From NCBI RefSeq assembly GCF_000017685.1, contig NC_010602.1:2125501-2189500 (forward strand): a stretch of DNA of 64,000 nt, written 5' to 3'. The notes below the pieces were generated by a model that saw only the letters and a list, made by a program, of their open reading frames with translations, did no database searches and was not told the DNA's origin. The stretch's first letter is position 1. Each line of letters opens with the position of its first letter. The position numbers and the translations under genes are program-made. Positions 1-11,381 of this stretch are shown here, one piece after another. The DNA comes from Leptospira biflexa serovar Patoc strain 'Patoc 1 (Paris)'. Lineage in GTDB: Bacteria > Spirochaetota > Leptospiria > Leptospirales > Leptospiraceae.

Positions 1-2
1 TG

Positions 3-407
3 GGGAAACATTATACAGTCACTCTTGGAAATTTAACATCCTTCGTATTATTAAAATTGGGAACGGAAACAAAAATTAAAAAACAACAATTGGTTCAATT
101 ATTATCCCAGTTCAAACTCCATTTGGAAAAACAATTTCCTGAAATCACGATTGCCTCCGAATTACGCAAAGAAAACTTCCAATCACAATTGGAATTGATT
201 TTTTCAAAATTAAAAAAGGTAAATTTTATCGATTGGGAAGATGAAGTGATCAAAACTAAAGAAATTTTGTATCATATCCCAAAATCGCTCCACAATTTAA
301 AAAAATCAAATATCGTCTTGTACCATAAAAACCAACTCACAGCGCACTTAACAAAATTAGAACAAATTTGGAACCAACTGGCAATGGAAACAGGAGTCAA
401 AACATGA
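3..407 (+). CDS. C-terminal part of an unknown protein, truncated by the window edge
   Basis: The reading frame is open from base 3 to the stop at 405-407, so about 134 residues are visible and the true start is upstream of the window. A TTG at 57 is in frame, but nothing marks it as a start, and the residues before it read like ordinary protein. The visible part is rich in lysine, leucine and glutamine and looks helical, with no signal peptide or motif I recognise. The stop overlaps the next start by four bases (ATGA at 404-407), which suggests translational coupling to the small lipoprotein downstream. Function unknown. Confidence 0.6.
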   Translation, partial: GKHYTVTLGNLTSFVLLKLGTETKIKKQQLVQLLSQFKLHLEKQFPEITIASELRKENFQSQLELIFSKLKKVNFIDWEDEVIKTKEILYHIPKSLHNLKKSNIVLYHKNQLTAHLTKLEQIWNQLAMETGVKT

Positions 408-598
408 AACACTTCACACCAATTCGGATCCTACTTTTTTCCACCTTATTTTTATTAGGTTGTGGTACCATATCGAGAGGTTGTGCCAAGTACTTTGGTT
501 ACGATGAAGTTTGTGTGGACGGGGTCAAATACATCCAATTCACATCGGGAGCGAGTGTGAAATACAACCCTGATGGCAGTATTGCCACTTGCCGTTAG
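404..598 (+). CDS. small lipoprotein, 64 residues, unknown function
   Basis: I place the start at ATG 404 rather than further upstream because it overlaps the preceding stop (ATGA) and puts a clean signal peptide at the N-terminus. That peptide has Lys2, a hydrophobic core and the lipobox LLGC, giving lipidated Cys19 or a nearby position. The mature part is only about 45 residues, contains three further cysteines and a short segment ending YNPDGSIATC, and matches no family I know. It is probably anchored to the inner or outer membrane. The neighbouring gene downstream is convergent (minus strand, ending at 639). Confidence 0.7.
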   Translation: MKHFTPIRILLFSTLFLLGCGTISRGCAKYFGYDEVCVDGVKYIQFTSGASVKYNPDGSIATCR

Positions 599-638
599 TT
601 CCAATGCAAATGTGTACGACAATCGTCATTTTTATGAA

Positions 639-1496
639 TTAATTTCTGTTCCTCGTTACTTCCCATAGTAAAATCGAACCTGCGCAAGAGACGTTCAGGG
701 AGTTGACAACTCCCAACATAGGGATTTTGACGATACGGTCACAGATAGATTGTAGTTGTACGCTCATTCCTTTTTTTTCATTACCAAGAATGAGTAAAAT
801 TGGTGTTTGGATGGATACTTCTCTTAGATTTGAATCACCACTTGAATCGCTACCGACTACAACAAGCCCATTCCGTTTTTTCTCCATTTGGACAAATCTT
901 ACGAGTGATTCAAATTCATTCACAAACACAAGTTTGGTGTGAAATAGTGTTCCTAAACTGGAACGGATGACCTTCGGATCATACACATCAATTGAATGTC
1001 CAATGACAAAAACACAATCCACTTGGAATGCATCAGCAGAACGTAATAAAGATCCGAAATTCCCTAAATCACTGGGCCTATCAAAAAGTAGGTAGAATGG
1101 TTTGTTTTGGTTTGATTGCTGTTCCGTTTTTTTGGATTGAATCGTTAACTCTGATTCCTTAATTTTTGCCGTAATGAGTAATTCGGATGGTGTTTCCTTT
1201 TCCGAAAGTTCCAAATACAATTCTTCTTTCACTTCAAACTGTTTTGCTTCTTTGTGGAGGGATAAAACTTCTTTTGCCCAACTAGATAAGGGAACATTCT
1301 CGCGGTAAAGGATCCGCGTGACCTTCCACCGAGCGGCGAGTAATTGCTTGATGGGCTCTGTTCCTTCTACAAAAACTTCCTTCTCTTGGCTTCGTTTGGT
1401 GCGATTCGTCCGGAGGGCCGAAATGATTTGGAATTCAGCATTCCGGACAGAAACTTTCAGTGCTTTCATGGGAACCGAATCAGATTTGTTTCCCAT
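639..1496 (-). CDS. SpoU/TrmH-family RNA 2'-O-methyltransferase
   Basis: This 285-residue protein has an N-terminal substrate-binding extension (about 1-130) and a C-terminal SPOUT methyltransferase domain. The three SpoU motifs are visible: N146-x-G...R152 in LGNFGSLLRSADAF, the LILGNEKKG loop (235-243), and NSLNVSCAGSILLWE (265-279), which normally forms the trefoil-knot SAM site. It probably methylates a ribose in rRNA or tRNA; the exact nucleotide cannot be told from sequence. ATG 1496 is the first start, and Met10 (1469) is an alternative. It lies 27 bases downstream of fadH on the same strand and may be cotranscribed with it. Confidence 0.88.
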   Translation of the reverse strand: MGNKSDSVPMKALKVSVRNAEFQIISALRTNRTKRSQEKEVFVEGTEPIKQLLAARWKVTRILYRENVPLSSWAKEVLSLHKEAKQFEVKEELYLELSEKETPSELLITAKIKESELTIQSKKTEQQSNQNKPFYLLFDRPSDLGNFGSLLRSADAFQVDCVFVIGHSIDVYDPKVIRSSLGTLFHTKLVFVNEFESLVRFVQMEKKRNGLVVVGSDSSGDSNLREVSIQTPILLILGNEKKGMSVQLQSICDRIVKIPMLGVVNSLNVSCAGSILLWEVTRNRN

Positions 1497-1523
1497 GAAA
1501 CTGGGTGAGTTTCGAAGTGCAAA

Positions 1524-3581
<2,058 letters not shown>

Positions 3582-3621
3582 TTACTTGCAATCTAATAAA
3601 GAACGGATATAACTTTGTCCT

Positions 3622-4038
3622 GTGGAAATTCTCACGGAGAAAAAAAATGGAAAGAAGGGAATCCTCTTTGTAGATGATGAATCCATCATTTTACTCAGTA
3701 TGAAATCCCAAGTAAAACACCATTTTGGAGAAAAATTTAAGTATCTAACTGCCGAAAATGCAAAAGAAGCATGGGATCTGATTTTAGAATTTGAAGAAGA
3801 AGGAAATTCAGTTGCTGTCATCATTTCTGATTGGGCCATGCCTGGAATGAATGGGGATGAATTTTTACGCAAAGTTCACAAAAGGTTTCCTTCGATTGAA
3901 AAAGTCATCATCACTGGATTTGCAGATGAAATATTACTGGAAGCCTTAGAAAAAGAAATTGGGCTCATCACTTGTTTGAAAAAACCTTGGGACGAAAAGG
4001 AACTGATCACCGCCATCTCACAGGCCATCGAAGTTTAA
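3622..4038 (+). CDS. single-domain response regulator (receiver only)
   Basis: A 138-residue receiver domain with no output domain. It shows the acidic pocket VDDE (18-20), the phospho-acceptor Asp70 in ISDWAMPGMNG, Thr98 and the KKPW loop with Lys121. The start is taken as GTG 3622, because the only internal Met would delete the acidic pocket. Its stop codon shares three bases with the stop of the convergent four-PAS kinase (TTAA at 4035-4038), so the two end-to-end neighbours may be partners, although they are on separate transcripts. WDEKEL after the Lys is typical of receivers paired with Leptospira-type kinases. Likely a phospho-relay or CheY-like adaptor. Confidence 0.85.
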   Translation: MEILTEKKNGKKGILFVDDESIILLSMKSQVKHHFGEKFKYLTAENAKEAWDLILEFEEEGNSVAVIISDWAMPGMNGDEFLRKVHKRFPSIEKVIITGFADEILLEALEKEIGLITCLKKPWDEKELITAISQAIEV

Positions 4039-6713
4039 TTCCCTTTTGGCAAGTAAATCAAAAAAATAGTTTCACCAGGTTTGGAAGTAAGTTCAATCCT
4101 TCCCGCATGCCGTTTCACAATTTTATTCACAATATCCAGACCAAGCCCACTTCCTTCTCCCGGAGGTTTTGTTGTGAAAAAAGGTTCAAAGATTTTGGAA
4201 CGAATGTCTGGGTTTATACCTGGACCTGAGTCTTGTAAGGAAACAAGGACTTCTTCCCCACAATCTTTGATCGTGATCACAAGTTTTCCTGTGAAGGACA
4301 TCGCTTGTAAAGAATTATAAATCAAATTGGTCCAAACATGTAATAGATCATCCGGATAACAATCAATTGGTGGCACTTCATCATAATTTTTGATGAGAGT
4401 GATTCCTCTTTTTAATTGATTTTGATAAATGGTTAAAACGGTTTCAATTGTTTCCTGAAGGGATGCTTTGATCTTTTTCCCTGTGGAATCAAAATGGGAA
4501 AAGTTTTTTAAAGCATACATGATTTTTGATACACGATCCACAGCAAGTTGGATCGACCGAGTGTTTCGTCTAAATTGGATTTCCAATTCTAAATAATCTA
4601 AAAATACTCGAAGATAATGAGACCGAAAGAGAGGTAAATATCTGTCTTCCAATTCTCCAATTCCTAATTCCACCCAAGCTTCTGCAAACTCATCTGCATC
4701 CTGAAGGCTACATCCATATTGGATGAGGATCTCTTTGTTTTTCTTTTTCCGAAATCGTTCTTCCTTGCCAGTATAAAACTCAATCGGTTGGTCTAAATTG
4801 GATAAAATTGTTTTTAAAATGACTTGTTCTTCCCGAGGAACATTCAATATCGCTTCACGAAACAACTGTGAGGCGATTCCGTATCGTTTTTGCCAATCCA
4901 TCATATTTTGATTGGAAGCTTTGACAGCTCCAATAGGATTATTGATTTCATGCGCAATCCCCGCAATCAGTTGCCCCAGGGCAGCCAATTTCTCTGATTG
5001 GACCAATTGTTCTTGCGTACGTTTTAAATTTTCAAACGCCATCTCCAGCTCAATTTTTTGTTTTTCAATGAGTTTGTTTTTTTCTCTGATTTCAGAATTG
5101 ATTTGGCGGAGTTCTTCTACTTCTTTTAAGGGACTCAAATCAAAAATACTGTATGCAATGGAATTGGATTGTTTGTATTTAAATCGTTTGATGGAAATAA
5201 GTGCAGGGAATACTTCCCCATTTTTTCGTTTGCATAGTATTTCAATGGAATCACTCGAATGATCGGCAATTTTTTCACGAATTTTTTGGAGTGAATCTGG
5301 TGTGAGCAGTGAACGAATCTTTAAATTCTTTGTATCCTCAGGTGCATAACCGAATAAGTTTTGAAACGCAAAATTGGAATCCTTTGCTCGTAGAGAATTT
5401 TCATCGAAAATCAAAAATGCTTCAGTGGAAAATTGATAAAAAGCACGAAACCTTTCATCGGAAGTGCGTAAGGCCTCTTCTGCAATTTTGGCATCGGTGA
5501 CATCTAAGATCGTTCCCATCAATCGAAACGGGTTGCCATCTTTGTCTCTTAGTAAATTCCCTCTAGATTCAACCCAGCGTGTACTTCCATCCTTATGAAA
5601 AATTCTATGTTGGATGATGTAACCTGATCTTGTTGGATCCTCTTTTAAACGTTGCACTTCCTCTGAAACTTTTTTTAAGTCATCTTCATTGTTCAACTTT
5701 AAATACGATTCAATGGTGATCTCTTCCAAATTAGGATCCAATCCATAAATCTCATAGGTTTGAGGTGACCAGTAAATGATCCTTCGTTCAATGTCCCAAC
5801 TCCATATCCCCATTTTAACTGCATCAAGAGACATGAGAAGTCTTGATTCCGATTCTTTGAGTGCTAAATTGGCTTCAATCTGGTCTGTTCGATTGATCAT
5901 AGCACCAAACATTCGATAGGCGACTCCATCTTGATCATATAAAAAAATACCGTTGTCTTCGATATAAACATAGTTTCCGTCTTTTCTTCGGTATCGATAT
6001 TCACAGGAAAACTTTGTTTTATTGGCCATCGACTCATCAAATTGTTGGATGGTTTTTTCTTTGTCTTCGGGGTGGATGAGAACCATCCAAGCTTCATAAC
6101 CAATGGCATTGTATTCTTCGGGTGTATATCCAGTGATTTCGTAGATCGCTCCTGCCCAATGGTTCACTCCTGTTGCGATCTCTAAATCATAAACCATACT
6201 CAAAGAAAGTTCAGTGATGGTGCGGTACTTTGCCTCGCTATCTTCTAATGCCTTTTGTTTTAAAACATTTTCCGTGATATCGGTGATGAGAAACACAAGG
6301 GAACGGATTTCACCTGCTTCATTGAAAACGGGTGAACCATTGATAGATAAATACTTTTTAGTGCCTTTCGAATCCTCTATGGCATGCCGAATGTCTGTGA
6401 CAGGTTGTTTGGTTTTCAGTATGACATTAAACGGTTGGTCTTCTTCTCGCCAAGGCCCACCATCGAGAGAGGTATTTTTCCATTGGGGCGCATCATACGT
6501 CCTCGAAAGGATGTCATTCAATTTGATCCCAAGGACCAATTCGGAGGCAGGATTGGCGTAGAGGATTTGTCCTTGTGGGTTGAGTAAGACGATGGCAGTG
6601 GAACTGACATCCATGATCGTTTTCAAAAGATCTGCTTCGACATTCAAATGATCGTCTGTCGAAGCTGTTATTTGAGGCAATGATCCTTCCTGAGAAGACT
6701 GCATAGTATCCAC
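4035..6713 (-). CDS. sensor histidine kinase with four PAS domains
   Basis: 892 residues without membrane segments. Four PAS/PAC units run at about 30-150, 162-280, 290-410 and 418-530; a coiled coil (535-575) leads to the H-box with His588 in IAGIAHEINNP. The ATPase domain has the N-box (Asn796, Asn800), G1 DSGPGI (828-833), F-box FEPFFTT and G2 GSGLGL (854-859), so it looks fully active. Between the H-box helix and the second dimerisation helix lies an extra helical module of about 120 residues (602-720), shared with the kinase at 47461-49161. It starts 12 bases after the SDR gene's stop and is probably cotranscribed with it. Signal unknown; PAS domains suggest a cytoplasmic ligand or redox cue. 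Confidence 0.9.
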   Translation of the reverse strand: MDTMQSSQEGSLPQITASTDDHLNVEADLLKTIMDVSSTAIVLLNPQGQILYANPASELVLGIKLNDILSRTYDAPQWKNTSLDGGPWREEDQPFNVILKTKQPVTDIRHAIEDSKGTKKYLSINGSPVFNEAGEIRSLVFLITDITENVLKQKALEDSEAKYRTITELSLSMVYDLEIATGVNHWAGAIYEITGYTPEEYNAIGYEAWMVLIHPEDKEKTIQQFDESMANKTKFSCEYRYRRKDGNYVYIEDNGIFLYDQDGVAYRMFGAMINRTDQIEANLALKESESRLLMSLDAVKMGIWSWDIERRIIYWSPQTYEIYGLDPNLEEITIESYLKLNNEDDLKKVSEEVQRLKEDPTRSGYIIQHRIFHKDGSTRWVESRGNLLRDKDGNPFRLMGTILDVTDAKIAEEALRTSDERFRAFYQFSTEAFLIFDENSLRAKDSNFAFQNLFGYAPEDTKNLKIRSLLTPDSLQKIREKIADHSSDSIEILCKRKNGEVFPALISIKRFKYKQSNSIAYSIFDLSPLKEVEELRQINSEIREKNKLIEKQKIELEMAFENLKRTQEQLVQSEKLAALGQLIAGIAHEINNPIGAVKASNQNMMDWQKRYGIASQLFREAILNVPREEQVILKTILSNLDQPIEFYTGKEERFRKKKNKEILIQYGCSLQDADEFAEAWVELGIGELEDRYLPLFRSHYLRVFLDYLELEIQFRRNTRSIQLAVDRVSKIMYALKNFSHFDSTGKKIKASLQETIETVLTIYQNQLKRGITLIKNYDEVPPIDCYPDDLLHVWTNLIYNSLQAMSFTGKLVITIKDCGEEVLVSLQDSGPGINPDIRSKIFEPFFTTKPPGEGSGLGLDIVNKIVKRHAGRIELTSKPGETIFLIYLPKGN

Positions 6714-6725
6714 TATGCAGTATAC

Positions 6726-7484
6726 TTAAGATTTATGCGAATTCAATTTTACTGCTTCCATTTTTTGGTAAATTTTCAAAGGGAAAAATAAAAATCGGTC
6801 CAAGATTTGGATGAAACGAAATAAAAAGGAAGGGAAAACCTCTTTTTTGTCGCTTAAGATTCCTTTCACAATTTGTTTTGCTACTGTTTCGGCCGTTTGG
6901 CTTGGAAACGGAATAGGGACTTTTTTCCCTGCAGAGTCAAAAAATTGTGTCCTAGTCGCAATCGGGTACACGATCATCGTTCGATTTCCAGGTCTCAATT
7001 CACATTGGTAGGCATCAAGAAAGGACCGAACGGCTGCTTTCGTTGCCGAATACATGGCATATCCTGGCAGTGGCAAGTGACTCATGGCAGAGGCAGTCAC
7101 GACAAAAAGACAAGGAGTGGTCCTTTGCCTGTTCAAAGTCACAAGGGTATATAATGGAGAAAATACATTGGTTCGAAAGATACGATCGATTCGATCCCAA
7201 TTGGCATCAGGAATGATTTCGTAATAAGCAAATCCTGCGTTGGCAAAAAAGATATCAATGCCACCCAATTTTTTATCTGCATCCTTTATCAGTTTATCTA
7301 AGGATTCTGGTTTCGATACATCACATTTATACGGAATTACATTGGGATGAGAAACCACATTTTTTTCGTTTAAGTCACAAGCTAAAATTTTTACATTCCC
7401 ATGTTTTAACATCTGTAAGACGGTTTCTTTTCCAATACCAGAACCTGCTCCAGTGACTACGATACGTTTATTTTTTAATTCCAT
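6726..7484 (-). CDS. short-chain dehydrogenase/reductase
   Basis: Classical 252-residue SDR. The nucleotide-binding motif TGAGSGIG is at 11-18, the NAG motif at 82-84, and the catalytic Ser132, Tyr145 and Lys149 (YSATK) are all present. Asp37 at the end of beta-2 (ACDLN) favours NAD(H) over NADP(H). The C-terminal tail (215-245) is hydrophobic and aromatic, as in SDRs that act on lipids or attach to membranes. The substrate is not predictable. It is the first gene of a probable two-gene transcript with the PAS kinase 12 bases downstream, and is divergent from the SpoIIE phosphatase gene. Confidence 0.88.
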   Translation of the reverse strand: MELKNKRIVVTGAGSGIGKETVLQMLKHGNVKILACDLNEKNVVSHPNVIPYKCDVSKPESLDKLIKDADKKLGGIDIFFANAGFAYYEIIPDANWDRIDRIFRTNVFSPLYTLVTLNRQRTTPCLFVVTASAMSHLPLPGYAMYSATKAAVRSFLDAYQCELRPGNRTMIVYPIATRTQFFDSAGKKVPIPFPSQTAETVAKQIVKGILSDKKEVFPSFLFRFIQILDRFLFFPLKIYQKMEAVKLNSHKS

Positions 7485-7512
7485 TGTTGAAACCTAACGA
7501 ACTGGACTTCTG

Positions 7513-7540
7513 TTGAAAGTTTTTTTTAATAAGATATCTA
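7513..7540 (+). promoter_or_regulatory. candidate sigma-70-type promoter of the SpoIIE phosphatase gene
   Basis: TTGAAA at 7513-7518 and TATCTA at 7535-7540 are separated by 16 bases, about 80 bases before the ATG at 7619. An inverted repeat, TTTTTCC (7544-7550) with GGAAAAA (7558-7564), follows directly and could form a hairpin in the 5' leader. Promoter consensus in Leptospira is poorly defined, so this is only a candidate. Confidence 0.33.
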
Positions 7541-7618
7541 ACTTTTTTCCTAATTCAGGAAAAATCTCTTTACGAAGCTAGTATCTTCTCCTATCTATTG
7601 TCTTCCTTGGGGATCACA

Positions 7619-9931
7619 ATGAGTCGATTCTTTGATCAATTATTCAAATTTTTACACCGGTTCATTTCTTACAGTTTTGCGATCGTCTTCTTTTCATTAC
7701 AAGGTGCCTTCTTTGGTGCTTTTTATGCTTACTTTTTTGGATCGGCACTCATTCCTGATTTTTCCATCGAGAACCACCCAGAGGTTGTGTACGTTTTTGT
7801 TTTTGCGACTCTCCTTGCAGCGATAGGGCATAGCATCGAATTTGGAATCCTGACCCCACTCGGTTACGGAGGGTTTCGAAATGACTTAAGAAAACTCAAT
7901 TCATTTCTGAAACCAAATGAAACCATACGCCATAAAGACATCCTTGAATTAGAAAATAATCTAAACACACTCATCCACCTTCCCAAGGAAAATATGTATG
8001 CTGCCATTCGTTATGCGGTCATGGTATTTTTTTCCGTTTCGATTACACATCTCATTTGTAGACATCCTCTTTATGAACTTCTTTTGGTTTCAGTTGGATG
8101 GCTTTCTGCGGTTTTTGTCTACGGAGGATTTTCCTACATCATTTCTGATTATTTTACAGGAAACAAACGTGTTGAGATCAAAAAAATATTGGCATACCGA
8201 GATGTTTCTGTTCACAAGAACTATGGAATCTTAAGCCTAAAAGGAAAGTTTATCTTTTTACTTATCTTAATTCTTTTATCACTTACTGTTTTATCTGTAT
8301 TTATTTCGTTTGGGAATGCAAGCCTTCTCAAAATCTCAGCCTTCATCGGGATGACATTTGTGGAAGCTGTGATCCTCATTTATATGTTTTTTCAATCCAT
8401 AAATTTAACCTTAGAACAAATCAATGAATCCGCCAATAGCTTAGCCACAGGAGGTCGAGGTGCCCTCCCCATTCTATCCATTGATAAAGAATTCATTTTG
8501 TTTGCTGAAAACTATGAAAAGGCCACAAGAGAAGTAGGAAGGATCAGAGAAAACCTACAAGAATTAGTGGAAGCAAAAACCTCCGAACTTCGAAACAGTT
8601 TGGAGACAGTGGAAACTTTAAAAAAACAACAAGATGGTGATTATTTTTTAACGTCACTTCTCATCAAACCACTCAGTTTGAACAAAACTATTGGATCCCA
8701 CGTCAAAACTGATTTTTTAATCAAACAGAAAAAAACTTTTTTATTCCATGGAAGAGAAAATGAAATTGGTGGTGATATTTGTATCGCTCGAACCATCACA
8801 CTTCGAGGGAAAGATTATACTTTTTTTCTAAATGCCGATGCTATGGGTAAATCCTTACAAGGAGCCGGAGGAGTCCTTGTGCTAGGGGCTGCCGTTCAGT
8901 CCATCTTGGAAAGATCCACTGCAGTTGAATCTGTAAAATTATTGTATGCAGAACGTTGGATCAAAAACGCATACCAAGAACTCCATCATATTTTTGAAAG
9001 TTTCGACTGTTCCATGTTAGTTTCAATGGTCATGGGACTCATTGATGATGAAACGGGACTCATGTATTATTTGAATGCCGAACACCCCTGGTCTGTTTTG
9101 TATCGAAAAGGAACTGCTGAATTCATTAAAAATAATTCTGAACTTAGAAAATTGGGAACTCCATTTTCGGAAAAATCTTTGGAGATATCCACCTTACAAC
9201 TCATCCCCGGGGATGTTTTGGTTCTTGGCTCCGATGGTCGGGATGATATTGAATTTGTGACTGAAACCACAGCAAGAAAGATCAATCACGATGAGGAACT
9301 TTTCCTTCGCCATGTCGAACGAGGCAATGGTGACCTAAAAGAAATTTACCAATCCATTTTACTGATGGGTGAATTGACCGATGATTTGAGTCTTATGCGA
9401 ATCGCCTTCAAAGAAAATATACACCAACCGCCGAGAGCGATTCGAAAAGAATCGTATGAATTGATGCGAAAGGCAAAATCACAAATCAAATCAGAAGAAT
9501 TAGAGGGTGCCAAAAATAGTCTACTCGAAGCAAACCGCATCAATCCAGAAAATCGAGAAATCCAAAGAGCCCTCATCCGACTTCTCGTTCGGATGAAAGA
9601 ATACCAATTCGCCGCAGAAAAATTAAATACCTACATCGAAGAATACCCTGGGGACACCGATCTGATCTATTTAGCATCGTTCACATACAAACAAACCAAA
9701 GAATATGGAAAGGCGATTGATATGGGGGAGAGGATTCGGTTGCGTAACCCGGGCCACTTATCAAATTTAATACAACTTGTACAATTGTACCTCACAATCG
9801 GCAATTTGCCCAAAGCCGAAAAAACGCTACAACTAACATTCCTTATTCCCTCCGACACCAATCGCATCGAACAACTCAAATCACAAATCGAAACTTTCCG
9901 ACAGAAAATTGTTGATGAAATTCCGTCATAA
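7619..9931 (+). CDS. membrane-bound SpoIIE/PP2C-type phosphatase with HAMP-like linker and C-terminal TPRs
   Basis: I prefer ATG 7619 (770 residues) to the TTG at 7598 because TGGGGA sits at a good distance upstream. Six membrane segments (about 15-45, 56-80, 130-150, 155-178, 211-232, 236-260) precede a HAMP-like/coiled-coil linker (262-335). The serine phosphatase domain (375-598) shows the metal-binding signatures GGDI (384-387), DAMGKS (407-412) and the final TDDLSLM (587-593). The last 155 residues form TPR repeats. Such proteins usually dephosphorylate an anti-sigma-factor antagonist in partner switching, and the TPRs suggest a protein partner. No substrate gene is adjacent, but an RsbW-like domain occurs in the regulator at 54425. 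Confidence 0.88.
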   Translation: MSRFFDQLFKFLHRFISYSFAIVFFSLQGAFFGAFYAYFFGSALIPDFSIENHPEVVYVFVFATLLAAIGHSIEFGILTPLGYGGFRNDLRKLNSFLKPNETIRHKDILELENNLNTLIHLPKENMYAAIRYAVMVFFSVSITHLICRHPLYELLLVSVGWLSAVFVYGGFSYIISDYFTGNKRVEIKKILAYRDVSVHKNYGILSLKGKFIFLLILILLSLTVLSVFISFGNASLLKISAFIGMTFVEAVILIYMFFQSINLTLEQINESANSLATGGRGALPILSIDKEFILFAENYEKATREVGRIRENLQELVEAKTSELRNSLETVETLKKQQDGDYFLTSLLIKPLSLNKTIGSHVKTDFLIKQKKTFLFHGRENEIGGDICIARTITLRGKDYTFFLNADAMGKSLQGAGGVLVLGAAVQSILERSTAVESVKLLYAERWIKNAYQELHHIFESFDCSMLVSMVMGLIDDETGLMYYLNAEHPWSVLYRKGTAEFIKNNSELRKLGTPFSEKSLEISTLQLIPGDVLVLGSDGRDDIEFVTETTARKINHDEELFLRHVERGNGDLKEIYQSILLMGELTDDLSLMRIAFKENIHQPPRAIRKESYELMRKAKSQIKSEELEGAKNSLLEANRINPENREIQRALIRLLVRMKEYQFAAEKLNTYIEEYPGDTDLIYLASFTYKQTKEYGKAIDMGERIRLRNPGHLSNLIQLVQLYLTIGNLPKAEKTLQLTFLIPSDTNRIEQLKSQIETFRQKIVDEIPS

Positions 9932-9943
9932 GTAGTTTCATAG

Positions 9944-9967
9944 AAATCGACCGTTTAGCATCGATTT
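9944..9967 (+). promoter_or_regulatory. hairpin abutting the start codon of the DUF1566 lipoprotein gene
   Basis: AAATCGA (9944-9950) and TCGATTT (9961-9967) form a perfect 7-base-pair stem with a 10-base loop, ending one base before ATG 9969. No Shine-Dalgarno sequence is visible outside it. It may be a weak terminator for the phosphatase gene, or it may limit translation of the downstream gene. Confidence 0.4.
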
Positions 9968-9968
9968 T

Positions 9969-11378
9969 ATGACACATATCAAATATTGGCCGATTCCACT
10001 GATTTTATGTGTCCCTATTCTCTATTCATGCCAAAACTCTGACTTATCCAACGTCTGTGATCCCAAATCCGATTTATACATAGAGAGTTTCCTGTTACGA
10101 TTTGTTAATTTTGACGAAACACCACACTGTGGTGTTGTCCTAAGAGTTGACCCACCCACTTACCTAATCTGTCCAGCACTTGACCCAAAACTGAATGGGA
10201 GTTTTTTTGTGGAATCTTTTGTAACGGATGGTAACCGTCTGAGTTTTTCTAGTAACCCACCTCTCCCTTCTGGAGTGAATTTTTCTTTTTTCGGGGCTTC
10301 TTTAGAAGGAACATATACTGGTTGGAAGGCAAATCCAACCGAGTACACCATCACAGCGAGTAATCCGAAAGGAAGTGCTAGTTGTAGCTACAAACCAGCT
10401 TGGATGGGAAAACCTCCACTCAAAACCAATATCACAACTTGTTATGACGCAGCAGGAAACCAAGATCCAACTTGCACTTCTGTTCCAGGCCAAGATGGAC
10501 AGTTACAAAAAGGAACAAATACAAGTTATGTGGGCCCATCACTTGTTTCCGGAGTTGAAATCACATCGGATATAGCGACTGGACTCGTTTGGACAAGTTG
10601 CATCCGAGGTAGGACTGGCATCGGTTGCTCGACAGTGGGATCCATCACTTTTACGTATGCTGCTGCGCAGACCGAATGTACAAGCTTAAACTCTGGTTCG
10701 GGATTTGCAGACCGAACGGATTGGCGTGTTCCGGAAATTGAGGAATACATTAGCACCTTCGATCATTCAACAGAAAGCCCTTCAATCAATGCAACGTATT
10801 TTCCACAAACAGAAAGTTTCAATTATAAATCAAACACATCGAATGCGGCAAGTACGGGAGCTTTTTATCCAACCTTCATCCAATCTTCGATAGGATTTGG
10901 GAACTATACTGACGGCCACCATCTGCGATGTGTTGCCACTCCCAAACATCCATTTACCAAACGTTTGGTGGACCAATTGGACGGTACCATTTTGGATTTG
11001 GACACATCCCTTGTTTGGCAAAAATGTACAGCGGGGCAACCGAATGTTCCCACTTGTACAGGCGGAACGGATGTTCTCAGTACATGGACAACAGCAATCA
11101 ATTATTGCCAAACATTGACGCTTTCTGGCAAATCTTGGCGACTACCGAATGCGAATGAATTAAAAAGTATCATCGACTACCGTACGAATTTTGGAACTCC
11201 AGGATTTAATTCTGTTTTTTTTTCGAACACGGCATCTTCCGCTTTTTGGTCGTCAAGCCCTGTCCTTGGCACCCCTTCCACCTTAGCATATGCCGTAGAT
11301 TTTGGAAGCTCGGGAGGAGGACCTGCCTTAAAAACTAGCAACGCAGTCCGCACTCGCTGTGTCACAGACTATCGTTAA
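9969..11378 (+). CDS. surface lipoprotein with Ig-like and two DUF1566 domains
   Basis: 469 residues. The signal peptide ends in the lipobox LYSC (Cys21). Residues about 22-56 form a short cysteine-containing module (DLSNVCDPKSD...HCG) that recurs in the beta-propeller lipoprotein at 15689. Residues about 60-140 resemble a putative-Ig domain (LPSGV, LEGTYTGW, YTITASNPKG). Two DUF1566 domains follow (about 190-320 and 335-469), each with the hallmarks GLVW or SLVW, DWRVP or SWRLPNANEL and a closing RCV or RTRCV. DUF1566 modules are common in exported leptospiral proteins, but their ligand is unknown. It is followed after three bases by the metzincin-motif gene, suggesting coupled translation. 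Confidence 0.82.
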   Translation: MTHIKYWPIPLILCVPILYSCQNSDLSNVCDPKSDLYIESFLLRFVNFDETPHCGVVLRVDPPTYLICPALDPKLNGSFFVESFVTDGNRLSFSSNPPLPSGVNFSFFGASLEGTYTGWKANPTEYTITASNPKGSASCSYKPAWMGKPPLKTNITTCYDAAGNQDPTCTSVPGQDGQLQKGTNTSYVGPSLVSGVEITSDIATGLVWTSCIRGRTGIGCSTVGSITFTYAAAQTECTSLNSGSGFADRTDWRVPEIEEYISTFDHSTESPSINATYFPQTESFNYKSNTSNAASTGAFYPTFIQSSIGFGNYTDGHHLRCVATPKHPFTKRLVDQLDGTILDLDTSLVWQKCTAGQPNVPTCTGGTDVLSTWTTAINYCQTLTLSGKSWRLPNANELKSIIDYRTNFGTPGFNSVFFSNTASSAFWSSSPVLGTPSTLAYAVDFGSSGGGPALKTSNAVRTRCVTDYR

Positions 11379-11381
11379 AAC

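Noticed and set aside
4035..4038. Overlapping stop codons of the receiver and four-PAS kinase as a frameshift or fusion
   Set aside because: The genes are convergent with intact ends (shared TTAA); this is ordinary compact packing.
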